The translations under genes were made by a program, and so were the position numbers. Under the pieces are notes generated by a model, which worked only from the letters and a program-made list of their open reading frames with translations, was not told the origin of the DNA and searched no databases. Source: Bombyx mori (lineage: Eukaryota > Arthropoda > Insecta > Lepidoptera > Bombycidae). From it: a stretch of DNA of 64,000 nucleotides. This document shows positions 47,241-58,680 of the stretch, piece by piece. The stretch spans positions 5,696,142 to 5,760,141 of the forward strand of contig NC_085111.1 in assembly GCF_030269925.1 (NCBI RefSeq), read 5' to 3'. Within the stretch, counting starts at the first letter, position 1. Every line of letters begins with the position of its first letter.

Positions 47241-49392
47241 ATTATTTGACAAGTAGACTCTTCGGTCTACTGGTTGTTCTCACTGATGGATGATTGCTTG
47301 AAAGATAACTTAAGATAGGTCACAGTGCCGTAATAACTCGAAAAAAAAAAAACAATAATTTGGGATCTTGACCCTTTCTCGGTCCCCGGCTACGACGAGG
47401 ACACGTGATGCCAAATGGAATCACTAAAACAGTTTTCAATTTATTCATAACAGTAAAATATGATTTGGAAATACCGGCTTTATGAGGGCTATAATTTTTG
47501 TACTTAATCTCTTTGGCGTTTAAAAATAGCTTGAAAATATATTTATTAATCCATCCTTTATATAGTTGCTAAAATTATAAATTTGAAATTTGTTGGTTTG
47601 TGTTTGTTTATCCTTCTTTCAAGTCGAAACGAAGCAACGGAATGACATGATAGTCATAGTTTTCGAACAGGAGAGTGACATTGTGATTTTTATCCCAAAA
47701 AAAAAAAACATCACATTCCCACCGGAAACTGTTTTATTATCTTTAGAAAAAATACGCGATAGAAGAAAAACAAGTAACTAAGCTGTTATTAGTTAATATG
47801 GAAAGGTTTTGAACGTTATTCATAAAATAACAATTCAAAAGTTGGTATGTAAGAATTTTTTAGTGCCTCGATAGGTATTCAATTTGTCTTCGGTTCCCAA
47901 GCAGTCGGTGACCTAGATAAAAAATTACGCCTACATAAACGATCGATAGACGACTAAATTGCCTCCATCCGCGACACAGTCAGCTGATCACATAACTTGA
48001 AAATTGACGACAGACGCAGCTAATATAACGAACGAATGAACGCTCCGAATCGGGCTTGGGATTGTGTTGTGGCGCGTTAGCCGAAGCCATTGCGCAGGTC
48101 CACATCGTACGACCGGCTGACGTTTTGTCGATAGAAGCTTCGAGACTGTGGTCAGTCGGTGTGACGTAGTGCTACGTCAGTTACTGGTCGACAGAAACAC
48201 GGACGTACGTTTTACTGGTACAAGGGAATTACAAAAACAATAATAGCGTATTATTTATGCACACACACACAACATATGTAGAATGGTTACGCACACAATG
48301 ACATACTCGAAATCAACAAGTACTAATGTCAGTACTATTGTAGACTAATGAATTTAGTGATATTAAACGTTTTTTATTGCACAGACCGGTCGCTAAGAAA
48401 TCACTACTCGCCTTGAGATATGAGGTCTTGAATAAGTCACAATTGTTTAATAAACCTGTTGTCCCACCCTTCAATGCGGAGATCGGCCCGCGGCCTAAAA
48501 AAAGGATATAGCGGGCTAGTCAGACGAAGAGAACACCCGTAAAAATACCACAAGTAAAAAAAAATATTATTTTATTCCAAGGGTAACGACGAAAGGTAAC
48601 AGGTTAGCTTATTTCAGGATTACCTTATTTGTTAAATACGTATTAAACGCAAATAATAGGCATGCTTAACCATAATTAAAACTTTACACTGCGGTCGGAC
48701 ATGATTTTGTTTTGTTTCATTCTCAAATTGACGCAAACAATTATTAACAGACCTTTTGAGAACCGAAACTAAACTCGGAATAGTGATTTTAAAATGCTTG
48801 ATCCAATTAATTTCAGGAATTATTCGAAATATTTATGTAAACACAATTATGTACACTAACATAATAATATGTGTGTTTCTAAAAGTAATGTTTTACCTGT
48901 TTATTATATACTTATTGTGAAAATTTTAAATGTAGCCACGAAATTAGATTTTACAAAATGAAATCGTAAATTCAAGTTAAGAATTGAAAGACTAACGAAC
49001 GGAAAGTTTTTCTGGGACTCCGGAGAAAAAATGGCCAAACGAGTTTGACGGGATCGAGTTACAAGATGGTACAACGGAATAACAATGGAATCCTTTGATC
49101 GTGCCTTGAAAATGTTTAAATGAAGAATATTACATTATGTAAGAATAATAGTAAATTTCAAAGACTATACCTAATACAAAGCAAAAATCATTCACTTGTA
49201 TAGGTACACAGTGTCTTCTTCTTTTCGCTTCGGTTTCCTCAATACTGAGGGTCGTGACCACCTCCTGGCAACAAGAGCTTATTCCGGATCATTCCACGTC
49301 ATTTGCTCCTATCGGCCGCCGATGTCAGTGTCTATCGGATCATTAATGTTGGTTATATGAAAATTAGATATGACTGTCAATTTTAAATCTTA

Positions 49393-49393
<1 letters not shown>
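47241..49393. other. AT-rich DNA with one decayed SINE
   Basis: A decayed antisense Bm1 copy may lie at about 48370-48490 (TTTTTTATTGCACAGACCGG, CCTTGAGATATGAGGTCTTG, GTCCCACCCTTCAATGCGG). A GC-richer stretch near 47960-48190 has no frame I recognise. No gene called. Confidence 0.4.
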
Positions 49394-49452
<59 letters not shown>

Positions 49453-49550
49453 TACGTAATAAAATAACTTAAGTAATTTATTAAAAAAAAACATTGTTCT
49501 TGAATGCCGACGCGACGCTGAGACTTTAGGTTGAGGTAGGTTAAATCCCT

Positions 49551-49613
<63 letters not shown>
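49394..49613. repeat. two T-tracts of about 57 and 61 nt
   Basis: Uninterrupted T runs at about 49394-49450 and 49553-49613 are separated by about 100 bp of AT-rich sequence. They look like A tails of minus-strand retroelements whose bodies are lost or very short, or expanded homopolymers. The 100-bp spacer matches no repeat I recognise. Confidence 0.6.
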
Positions 49614-49617
<4 letters not shown>

Positions 49618-49736
49618 ATTTGCCAAACTAACAGTTTTGTTATAGAAAACTATGTAAAGATATTATTAGTCTTGAATTAGTTGAAGTGTATTGGATAGTA
49701 AACTGGCGTAAAAGTTAACTCAGTATGCAGTTGGAA

Positions 49737-50773
49737 GGGTGATGACCGTCAGAGTCATCCGCGGGTACCGCACGATTTCCTACGAGGCGGCTTGCGTACT
49801 GGCCGGATCCCCGCCCTGGGACCTAGAGGCGAAAGTACTCGCGTCATTATATCGATGGCGCGAGGAAGAGCGGGCACGGGGCTCGAGGCTGGTGCAGCGG
49901 CAGATCGCGCTGCGCCGAGAGGAGCTCCGTCTGGCCTTGGTGGCGGAATGGCGGCAAAGGCTTCTGCGCCCTACCGCCGGCCTCGCAACCGTCGAGGCGA
50001 TCCGGCCAGTACTCGACGACTGGCTCGGGAGAAGGCACGGATCCCTGTCGTTTAGGGTGACACAGGTGCTGTCGGGGCACGGTTGCTTCGGCAAGTACCT
50101 GTGCCGCATAGACAGGGAGCCGGACGCTCGGTGCCACCACTGCGTCCACTGCGGGGAGGACACGGCGCAACACACGCTCGCCGAGTGTGTAGCTTGGGAG
50201 GAGCAGCGCCGTGTCCTCACAAATGAAGTAGGAAGCGATCTGTCGCTGCCGGCCGTAGTGCGGAGGATGGTCGGCAGCGCAGAGTCGTGGGACGCGGTGG
50301 TGTCCTTCTGCGAGGACGTGATGTCGCAGAAGGAAACTGCGGAACGGGAGAGGGAGATCTCGACTCCCTTTCCCGGCCGCAGAAGACGCACCGGGCGCAG
50401 GACAAGGGCGGACAATGCCCTTTTCCGCCCCCCATGAATGGGTCCAGGGGCGAGGGACTTGGGAAAGCCCTCGCCCCCTATTCGATGGACCTGAGACGGA
50501 GGCGCATGCGGGTGTCGGCGCGTGCCTCTGAGGCGATGCACGGAGTAGCTGAACGCCTCACTACTCCGTGCAGGAGACGAGGCCTGGATAGACCGGGCCA
50601 GCACTGGTGTGGGGCTGCGGAAGAATTTTGGATTCCCGCGGCCCTGCGCGCACGTGTGGGTGGACACCGGGGTGGTTTTAGCCGGTAGGAGTCCGGCACG
50701 CCCCTTCGCTTTTCCCTAGGCGAAGGTAGTCCATGAGGATTTCCCCCCGAGAAAAAAAAAAAAAAAAAAAAAA
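49737..50773 (+). mobile_element. R1-clade non-LTR retrotransposon, 5'-truncated, nested in the MITE
   Basis: Identical 15-mers AGTATGCAGTTGGAA at 49722-49736 and 50774-50788 flank the insertion. Contents are the C-terminal ORF2 part, a GC-rich 3' UTR (50438-50749) and a poly-A tail of about 24 nt (50750-50773). The intact tail and exact duplication suggest a young insertion. The 3' UTR contains GGTTTTAGCCGGTAGGAGTC, also seen in family W. Confidence 0.88.
49739..50437 (+). pseudogene. R1-clade ORF2 C-terminal domain
   Basis: A 232-codon open frame from just inside the 5' truncation to TGA at 50435-50437. It begins in VRVIRGYRTISYEAACVLAG, shared with the frame at 1-2042, so the upstream reverse transcriptase core is simply missing. 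A CCHC zinc motif follows (CHHCVHCGEDTAQHTLAEC, about residues 133-151), then an acidic/basic tail. In R1-like proteins this zinc region follows the reverse transcriptase and probably contacts nucleic acid. The ATG at 49739 is fortuitous. No internal stop is seen. Confidence 0.8.
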
Positions 50774-50880
50774 AGTATGCAGTTGGAAAAACGTCCCTAG
50801 CGGCAAACGTTCCAACTCCGTACAAATTTGAGTTAACTTTGACGCCATTGAGAACGTTAAAAAACTCGCACTAAACACAC

Positions 50881-51433
50881 TGCGTCGATTAAGTCACAAG
50901 GAGGCTCGGGTGTGGCATGCAACACGTATCACAGTGGTTGTGCAAACGAATTTTAGTGAAGGCCGATACACGGAAACTTTACATTACCTCTAACCTTACA
51001 CGCTCTCAATACCAGGGACATAATTCGATTAATATTGATACTGGCGTAACTTTAGTTGTCCAAATCATTTGAAAATATCCACAAAATTTTAAACAAATAT
51101 GCTGCTCATATCGAAACTCGTTTTTTAATCTGTTGGTGGGTAGAACTAATAACTAGATCACAGATCTCCGATTGTACAATTTTTTTAAGGGATTTTATGA
51201 CCTGGTAACTAAGACCTTTAAGCCATGTCTTATTTTAATTTATATTCTTATTTTTATGAAACATAACATAACATAATATGGAGTGAAATTAAATGAAACG
51301 AAAATGATTAATTTAAGACATTAATCAACTGGGATGAAATTAAATGAAATGGGATGAAATACTATAAATAATACAGATTACATTTTGCTACGAATACATT
51401 AATATATATACATATTAATTGTGTATTTATCTA
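50881..51433. other. AT-rich DNA, nothing recognised
   Basis: No gene or repeat recognised. A short direct repetition of TGGGATGAAATTAAATGAAA-like words occurs near 51280-51365. Confidence 0.4.
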
Positions 51434-51545
51434 TATCTATACTAATATTATAAAGAGGAAGATTTGTTTGTTTGTTTGTTTGTATTGAATAGGCTCCGAA
51501 GCTACTAAACCGATTTGAAAAATTCTTTCACTGTTTGGAACACTA
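51434..51545 (-). repeat. short dispersed element tail, minus orientation
   Basis: ATCTATACTAATATTATAAA, GAGGAAGATTTGTTTGTTTG, GAATAGGCTCCGAAGCTACT and AAACCGATTTGAAAAATTCTTT are the reverse of the end of the 44073-44288 element. Confidence 0.65.
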
Positions 51546-52632
51546 TTTCTGAGTGACATAACTATACTAAAACTCGAATAATGTAACCCAAGGTGTAAAA
51601 AAATTACCTAAAATATTTTTTAAATCGCGTTGCCCTGCGAAAACTAAACTAAATAAAACGAATAAAATAATGTACTACGGCTTTGTAGAACACATTTTAC
51701 TCCAATAAATGTGTTTAATCAACTTTCATAGAATAGTCCCCGAGATATATTCGAAGATCGTTTGGAAAAAATATGGCATACCATTTTTATGGAGACAACT
51801 TATTCAATCTGGTTGACAAATGCCAGGAACAAGCGTTGTAGAAAAAAAATGTCAGAGGCCTAGCCAACGAGGCGACAAGCTGATATTCGCATATGAACTA
51901 AATGTTGATACTGTTCTAACCTATTACGTGTATATATTTATAGTATCTTTAGTTTTGTGTTATGGTTTAAGGTAGTAGAGATAACAAATTTATTTGAGTT
52001 TCATTTCATAATTCAAAACGTAATCATTCAATCACATAAAATTATGTTGAATTGAATTAATTTTCAATCAAATCAATTGATTTAATTGAATAAGAACCTA
52101 TTCATAATTTCCAAGGTTCGGTTTCTAAGCAGCCTATATAGATAAACGACTTTTGTTTATTATTATAATCGATCACACATATTCAATAGATATCCATCTA
52201 CCAGAAGCGATGAACAGTACTTACTTTTTTTTAAAGTATAGTTACGAGAAAAACCTCATTTAGTACTGGATATTTTTGAGGCTTAAAATGGCGATTTTTT
52301 CCTGTACAAACAGCGTGTTTTTTATAACTGTTGAATTTTAATTGAAGTTTCATAGCACTAGCAGGATACAATTATACCAACTAGTTTTTTTGTATTACGA
52401 AATATCATAATCAAATAATATAAGGTAAAGAAATGAATACCTAAAGTAGTATGCAAGTTCTTTAGTAATAATATTTACCTGAAGATAAAAACCGGTTTGT
52501 TCGTGAGAATACAATGTTTTATTTTTTATTTGTATACCTACTTCAATAACAAATTGCATAAGTAGGTACTTTATAAAACAAACCCGGCAGGTTTGTTCCA
52601 ATTTTTTCGACTTAATGGAATCTATGCATATC
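51546..52632. other. AT-rich DNA, nothing recognised
   Basis: No gene or repeat recognised before the SINE at 52633. Confidence 0.45.
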
Positions 52633-53100
52633 TTTTTTTTATTGCTTAGATGGGTGGACGAGCTCACAGCCCGCCTGGTGTTAAGTGGTTACTGGAGTCC
52701 ATAGATATCTACAACGTAAACCCACCACCCACCTTGAGATATAAGTTCTAAGGTCTCAGTATAGTTACAACGGCTGCCCCACCCTTCAAACCGAGACGCA
52801 TTACTGCTTCACGGCAGAAATAAGCAGGGCGGTAGTACCTACCCGTGCGGACTCCCAAGAGGTCCTACCACCAGTAATTACGCAAATTATAATCTTGCGG
52901 GTTTGATTTTTATTACACGATGTTCTTCCTTCACCGTGGAAGTCAATCGTGAACATTTGTTATGTACGTATTTCATTAGAAAAATTGGTACCCGCCTGCG
53001 GGATTCGAACACCGTTGCATCCACAGAACACTATTACTTCCAGGTTGCATCGCTCGATACGAATGCACCGGACGTCTTATCCTTTAGGCCACAATGACTT
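52633..53100 (-). repeat. Bm1-type SINE, full length, with an insertion in the tRNA head
   Basis: Complete antisense copy from poly-T (52633) to AGGCCACAATGACTT (53100). Between the B-box-like GGGATTCGAACACC and the rest of the head there are about 30 extra bases (CCACAGAACACTATTACTTC and following), bounded by a repeated GTTGCAT. Other copies lack this. Confidence 0.88.
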
Positions 53101-54426
53101 ATCGACTATCTAAGAACTACCTATTGTACTTGTAATACGCTAAAGGATTTTGTCATCACTTATGGATGCTGTATATGTATATGAAATAATTGATTATCAT
53201 ACATTTGCTTACCAATCATGTAGGTAACACTATACCTTTTATTTTAATTACCTACCCATAGGAAAGTAGGTTATTCCGAACGCATAGAGAAGGACAACAA
53301 CACAAATACTAATCGAAAATCATCAATGAATCAATCAAGTATACAATCCATATCCTTATTCGAAATTAGTTGTTTGTAAATTACTGCAATAATCACTTTG
53401 TTGTAAACTTCGAACGACAAACAAAGTATTCTATTGACGACGTATCTTGGAAGCGTTAATTTGTTTACATTTTAGTAAGCAGTTTGACGTAGACCACCAT
53501 TTTGTAGACGTCGTGTGAATTTGCACGAATGTGACGATTTGCATCATCATTTAAGTCAATAGTTCGGGCCTTCCAGCTGAGGGCAAACATCGGTCAGCGT
53601 GCGACCTTTTGTATACCCTCTTGACTCGCTAACGAGATTATTGAGTGTCACAAAAGATTAGTTATTGTACCTTTTTTTATTGTAGTAACTGTTATAAATA
53701 TTTACATAAGGCCAATTTTTTGCTGTACCTGAATGTTTTGTTTACGTCAAGTGATTTGTTGAATGATTTTTTTATTAGTATTTTATACTCCACAATGATC
53801 AACATCTGCTATAGCAGTGCTTAAACAGTATAATAATATGACTAATAAAAAAAAGTACCTGTGTTTTTTTAAATAGTAGAAGTAAGAAATGAAACCTGAC
53901 AGGGACCGCAATGGTTTTATTTATGCTATAAAATTTGACATTAAAGCTTGTAAACTTGTTTTTTTTGTAGTTCTTCTAATATAAGCTAAGATGAAACTAT
54001 GAAGTATTGCATGAAATAGAAATAATAGGCTTAATAATTATACACGCGTGTCAACTTTGCAATCTCAAAATTTTCTCAACCAATTTAGCAATAAAAACGA
54101 ATTAAATTTCATAATTATGAAGTTATATAACTGAAGTTTGATTGCAAGAATCTGTTTTGCACTTGACCGTATTTTAGGAAATATAAATTATCAATTTTCT
54201 AATGTCTGCATTTAAAAATTGTTTGTTGTTTTATTTATTGAAGTATAGTATTTATAGAGTGTTTTGTATTTCGATCACGATTGAATTATTGACTGCCAAT
54301 GTGAAGGCCACTCATTGTAGCAGTTTCTAAATTATAAGACGTTATTTCCAGAACTCTTATTAAGATTTTTGGCATATTTAAGCATTGGCAAAATGTCAGA
54401 AAAATCCATCAGAATTCAGGCAACTT
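53101..54426. other. AT-rich DNA, nothing recognised
   Basis: No gene or repeat recognised. Confidence 0.45.
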
Positions 54427-54817
54427 TTTATTTTTACTTATTGTTTAGATGGGAGGACGAGCTCACGGCCTGCTTGGTGCTAAGCGGTTACCGGTTACAA
54501 TGTAAAAACTTTTAGATATTAATTCTAAAGTCCCAGTTTTTACAGAATAACGGTGCTTCACCCTTCAGATTAAAACGTATTACTGCGTCACGGCAGATTC
54601 ACAAGACGTCCTACCATCAGTAATTACGCAAAATTTATGTTTTGCAGGTTTGATTTTTATTACACAATGCTATCCTTCACCGTGGAAGTCAATCGTAAAT
54701 GTTAGTTAAGCACCTATTTTATTAACTGGTACCTGCCTGCGGAATTTAAATACCGGCACAGTAGCTTCGCTTGATACGAATGCATCGGGCGTCTTATCCT
54801 TTAGGCCACGACAACTT
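54427..54817 (-). repeat. Bm1-type SINE with internal deletions, minus
   Basis: The head end at 54817 keeps TTTAGGCCACGACAACTTC. The body has lost parts (GGTTACCGGTTACAATGTAA joins two distant segments, and CACGGCAGATTCACAAGACG skips the CCACCCTGCC block). It faces the plus copy at 54869 head to head. Confidence 0.8.
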
Positions 54818-54868
54818 CATTGTGTAGATGAAATTCCAAGACAAACTAATAGATAATAGATAAGATTT

Positions 54869-55313
54869 AAGTCGCCGTGGCCTAAAGGATAAGACGTGCA
54901 TTCCTGTTGAGCGATGTACCGGTGTTCGAATCTCAGGCGGGTACCAATTTTTCTACTGAAATACGTACTCAACAAATGTTCACGATTGACTTCCACGGTG
55001 AAGCAATAACATCGTGTAATAAAAATCAAACCCGCAAAATTATAATTTGCGTAATTACTGGTGGTAGGACCTCTTAAGAGTCCGCGCGGGTAGGTACCAC
55101 CACCCTGCCTATTTCTGCCGTGAAGCAGTAATGCGTTTCGGTTTGAAGGGTGGAGCCATGGTGGAGCAGTCGTTGTTACTATACTGAGACCTTAGAACTT
55201 ATATCTCAAGGTGGGTGGCGCATTTACGATGTAGATGTCTATGGGCTCCAGTAACCACTTAACACCAGGTGGGCTGTGAGCTCGTGCACCCATCTAAGCA
55301 ATAAATAAAAAAA
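54869..55313 (+). repeat. Bm1-type SINE, full length, plus
   Basis: Head AAGTCGCCGTGGCCTAAAGG with B-box-like GGTGTTCGAATCTC, complete body, and a GGTGGAGCCATGGTGGAGCAG local duplication near 55150. A-rich tail ends at 55313. With the minus copy at 54427-54817 it forms an inverted pair about 50 bp apart. Confidence 0.88.
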
Positions 55314-58300
55314 GATAGTACTTATAAGTCAGTCTTATAACACGTCATTGTGAATCCTCCCAGTACACTCTTGGTAATGTTAGACGCTACAGGTATTCAC
55401 GCTAGCTGCTATCACAGAATAAAACATTGAATAAAATCGTCGGTGAGTTCGACTTAATACTTAGCCCATAACAACAGCCCGCTGAGTTGACATAATTACA
55501 ACATATATACAAAGGTATTTAATCTATACACTATAGTACTACTACTAGTTTACTGTAAACATTAAGTATATTTCGTAGCAGCAAGGAATCATGAGTGGAC
55601 GATAATTAACAATCTTGAAAAACCTTTTGAAAGGTTTCCGAGGACGGGGAAAAATGAATTTTTTTCTTTTCTTTTAAATACTTTATTTAAGCTAAAAATG
55701 AAGCATGAAACGAGAATTTGAGTGAGGTGAATCGTTTTTGGATACGGAAAACAACTTAAAAAAAAGTTTTAGTGATTTGATTAAAATGTCCCTAAATCCC
55801 ATCATTTGATTAAAAAGCCCTGAAGCAATGTCATGTCCCTGTCAACCCAAGTTTCTAAGTTTTTTTTAAGTTGAGACATGGACGTTTGACGTTTGTAGCC
55901 TCCTCAAATTATAAAACCTTCCTTATGTATATTCTGCAGTTACATCCTCATAAAATATGACGTAACTAAGAGCGTTTATTATGGGATTTAACGTAATTTT
56001 CCTGTAAAGTTGCTTTTGTTCTCATTAAGTATTTCGTGCAACCATTAACCTTTGCTAACAGAGGCTATCAATTTTACTATACTATTCAATGGGGTTATAG
56101 AAAGCTGATGTGTGCTTGTGTGTCGAATAATAATAAATATTTATTTAAATTTGATGAATTTATGCTGTATATCCCTTATAAGCATAAAACAGATTTACTT
56201 TTCCTTGTTATTAATGAATTAGTCAAAATATCTTCAAACACTACACATATAACGAACAAAAATTTCTTAGAAGAAATTAAAATGGCCTGTTTGATGTTTT
56301 TGTGAACTATGAAGTAACTTAACCATCTCAAAAGTTTTATATTTGATCTAAAATGTGGATTATATATAACAGCGACGAAAATCATCGAAGCAATAAATAA
56401 AAAAAATCGGAGATCTTGACACGAACACTATATTTTAGAACGAAGTGTTAAGAACATAATTCGACCTCCCATTTACCTATACGTGCACACGTTTCTCTCT
56501 TGTAGTCAGATTGAGCTTTTTTTATAAATGGTGGTTCCTATGTGCATGCAATTAGTATAAGTTTTAGTTATTTAAAAATGTTTCAATGTATTGTAACGAT
56601 TGAGCACGAGCCGAGCGACGTTATCAATTTTCTTTATCTCTCCAAGATAAAGTGATCTTGACAATTCAGAAATAATCACAAGATGATTTGTTGGCGTAGA
56701 TAGAAAGGAAAACTGACGGCCTAACAGGTGTTAAGTAGTTACCGGAATAAACTTCATAAGCTGCAACGAGAATACCGCCCACCTTCAAATATTAGGTTAC
56801 AATTTCAATTCGAATAACAGCTATTCTAACCTTCAAAGCGGAAAGCACTATTCCTTCTCGGCAGATATAGACAAGACCGTTCCATAATGAATAAAGCCGC
56901 GTGGGTTTAACAACAATCACCTTCACAATCATTGATAAACTTCACATAAGTATTCGGTACATTTATTTTATTGAAATAAACCTACTATACCACATCCACA
57001 CATATACGAGACAAGAACAACTTTATTCAGTGAGCGGGAATCGTCAGGTGAGTTGATAATATAATTTTTTAAACATGTATATCACACGGCTTTAACCGTA
57101 TTTAAAATCTGGAAATAAAACCAACAAAAATCGTCTGTCTATCTTATACGGTAAGAGTCAGACCAGTTACTAGATGGAACAAGAACTTAAATAGAAAACA
57201 TTTTTTTTCTTTTTGACAACATGGTAATGTTTACTCGTCGACATTATGCAGATTGTGCTAATTGCTTTTAAGTTTTAAATTAAAAATGGTTAATCGAAAT
57301 TGTTTTTGCGTGATCCTCGAAATAAAAAAAGACCATTATAATCTATGAAAAGTTCAAGATTATTGATTGAATACTTAAATATTGAAAGTTCGGTCTGGTC
57401 AAAATACCTTATCATATTATTTTATATATCAAATCTATTTTCAGACTCAATGCTGTTGTGTAATACTTTTAAATCGGAATAAGTTAAAAATCGTTGTCCC
57501 AAAATACGACTAAAACAATAGCTGTAAATTTTCAAATCGAAAAATCGCTCCATTTACGTTATGCACAAACAAATTTGTGTAGGAACGTACGTTTTACAAT
57601 ATACATGACATACTTGTTTCAATGCTGAGGTCATATCAATTTCATCTAATAAGGCGCTGTTTTAGGTCATGTAAAAAAAGTATACCATTCAGTCATCCAA
57701 ACGCAAAACCAAGACAGGAGCAATCACTCAAGGTTAGTTTAATTGCGAAAATATAGACATTGCAAAACGAAGACGCGGTCACGATATGCATAATAAAAAC
57801 GCAATATTAATTTATTTTGCAAATTTAACCGAATTATATGAGAATGTTGCGTCGATAGTGGAATACAAATTTTGTATATATTTTTTTCATTTACCTGCCT
57901 TTATTTTACAATAAAATAAATTGCAGTACGTAGCTACAAATATAATGATATATTTCTAATCTAGTAACTGATGTTGTAGGAAATGCGTTCAAAATAACTT
58001 TTGTATCAGGCAAAGGACGCGTCTAGTTGGCATCGATTTCTAGAAGAGCGTAGCACTTTATGTGGTTCACGGACGATACTCTTCATGCTCTGCGCAGCTA
58101 TACGCAACACATAAAATTTGTTAGACATTACATAACAGATCTGGCTAGCATTCTAGGCCTATAGATACTTAATATAATATTAAGGGAATGCCTGAAAGAA
58201 ATGTTTGCGCATTTTGTAACTAAACTTATCCAAGTTATCTATCTTGTAGTGACATAACCTATATAGATAGGAAGCCGGGTTGTACCAACCAATAAAACAT

Positions 58301-58521
58301 AGTATTCATACTGCTAGAACAATAAAATTAATGATATATATATATCATCCTATTTTTGTTCATCTAATAAAGTTTAACTTGCAACTTTCATTGGAATGTT
58401 GACTGCAATTAATCCTGTCATTGTGATTTTAATTATTTTGAACTACAAGTTTTGATTCAAATCAGTGAGTACTTTTTGAATGATAATTAAATAAAAAAAC
58501 CAAATAATAGAGAAAATTAAA
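55314..58521. other. AT-rich DNA, one decayed SINE, no gene
   Basis: A decayed antisense Bm1-like copy spans about 56700-56920 (GGTGTTAAGTAGTTACCGGA, ACCGCCCACCTTCAAATATT, CTTCTCGGCAGATATAGAC). The open frame at 56036-56305 has no motif. Otherwise nothing recognised up to the 3' end of the next gene. Confidence 0.45.
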
Positions 58522-58527
58522 TTTATT
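58522..58527 (-). terminator. polyadenylation signal of the MID1IP1-like gene
   Basis: TTTATT on the plus strand is AATAAA on the minus strand, about 150 nt past the stop codon at 58681. Cleavage would be expected at about 58495-58510. Confidence 0.6.
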
Positions 58528-58680
58528 AAATAACCTCATAACTTACTGAGAATCCCTTACACGTTCAGCCCTTATATCCTATATTTACAATGCAGGCTGT
58601 TATTCTATATGTACATCGCGCGCGGGCCAGGCTTTAAATCACAGGAAATAAAAGATTAATTAATAGAGAAGCATCACAGT

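Larger units (their letters stand above)
49706..50880. mobile_element. palindromic MITE, copy 3, split by an R1-like element
   Basis: The left remnant GCGTAAAAGTTAACTCAGTA and the right remnant CCCTAGCGGCAAACGTTCCA, ending AACGTTAAAAAACTCGCACT, match the MITE at 5138-5295. The left terminal arm is missing. The two halves are separated by the R1-like insertion at 49737-50773. Confidence 0.75.

Noticed and set aside
49780..50825. Minus-strand and alternate frames at 49780-50667 and 50287-50825
   Set aside because: They lie opposite the R1-like ORF2 end and its 3' UTR. GC-rich DNA gives long chance frames.
18735..55313. tRNA genes suggested by B-box-like TTCGAATCC words
   Set aside because: All occur within SINE heads and lack a complete cloverleaf.
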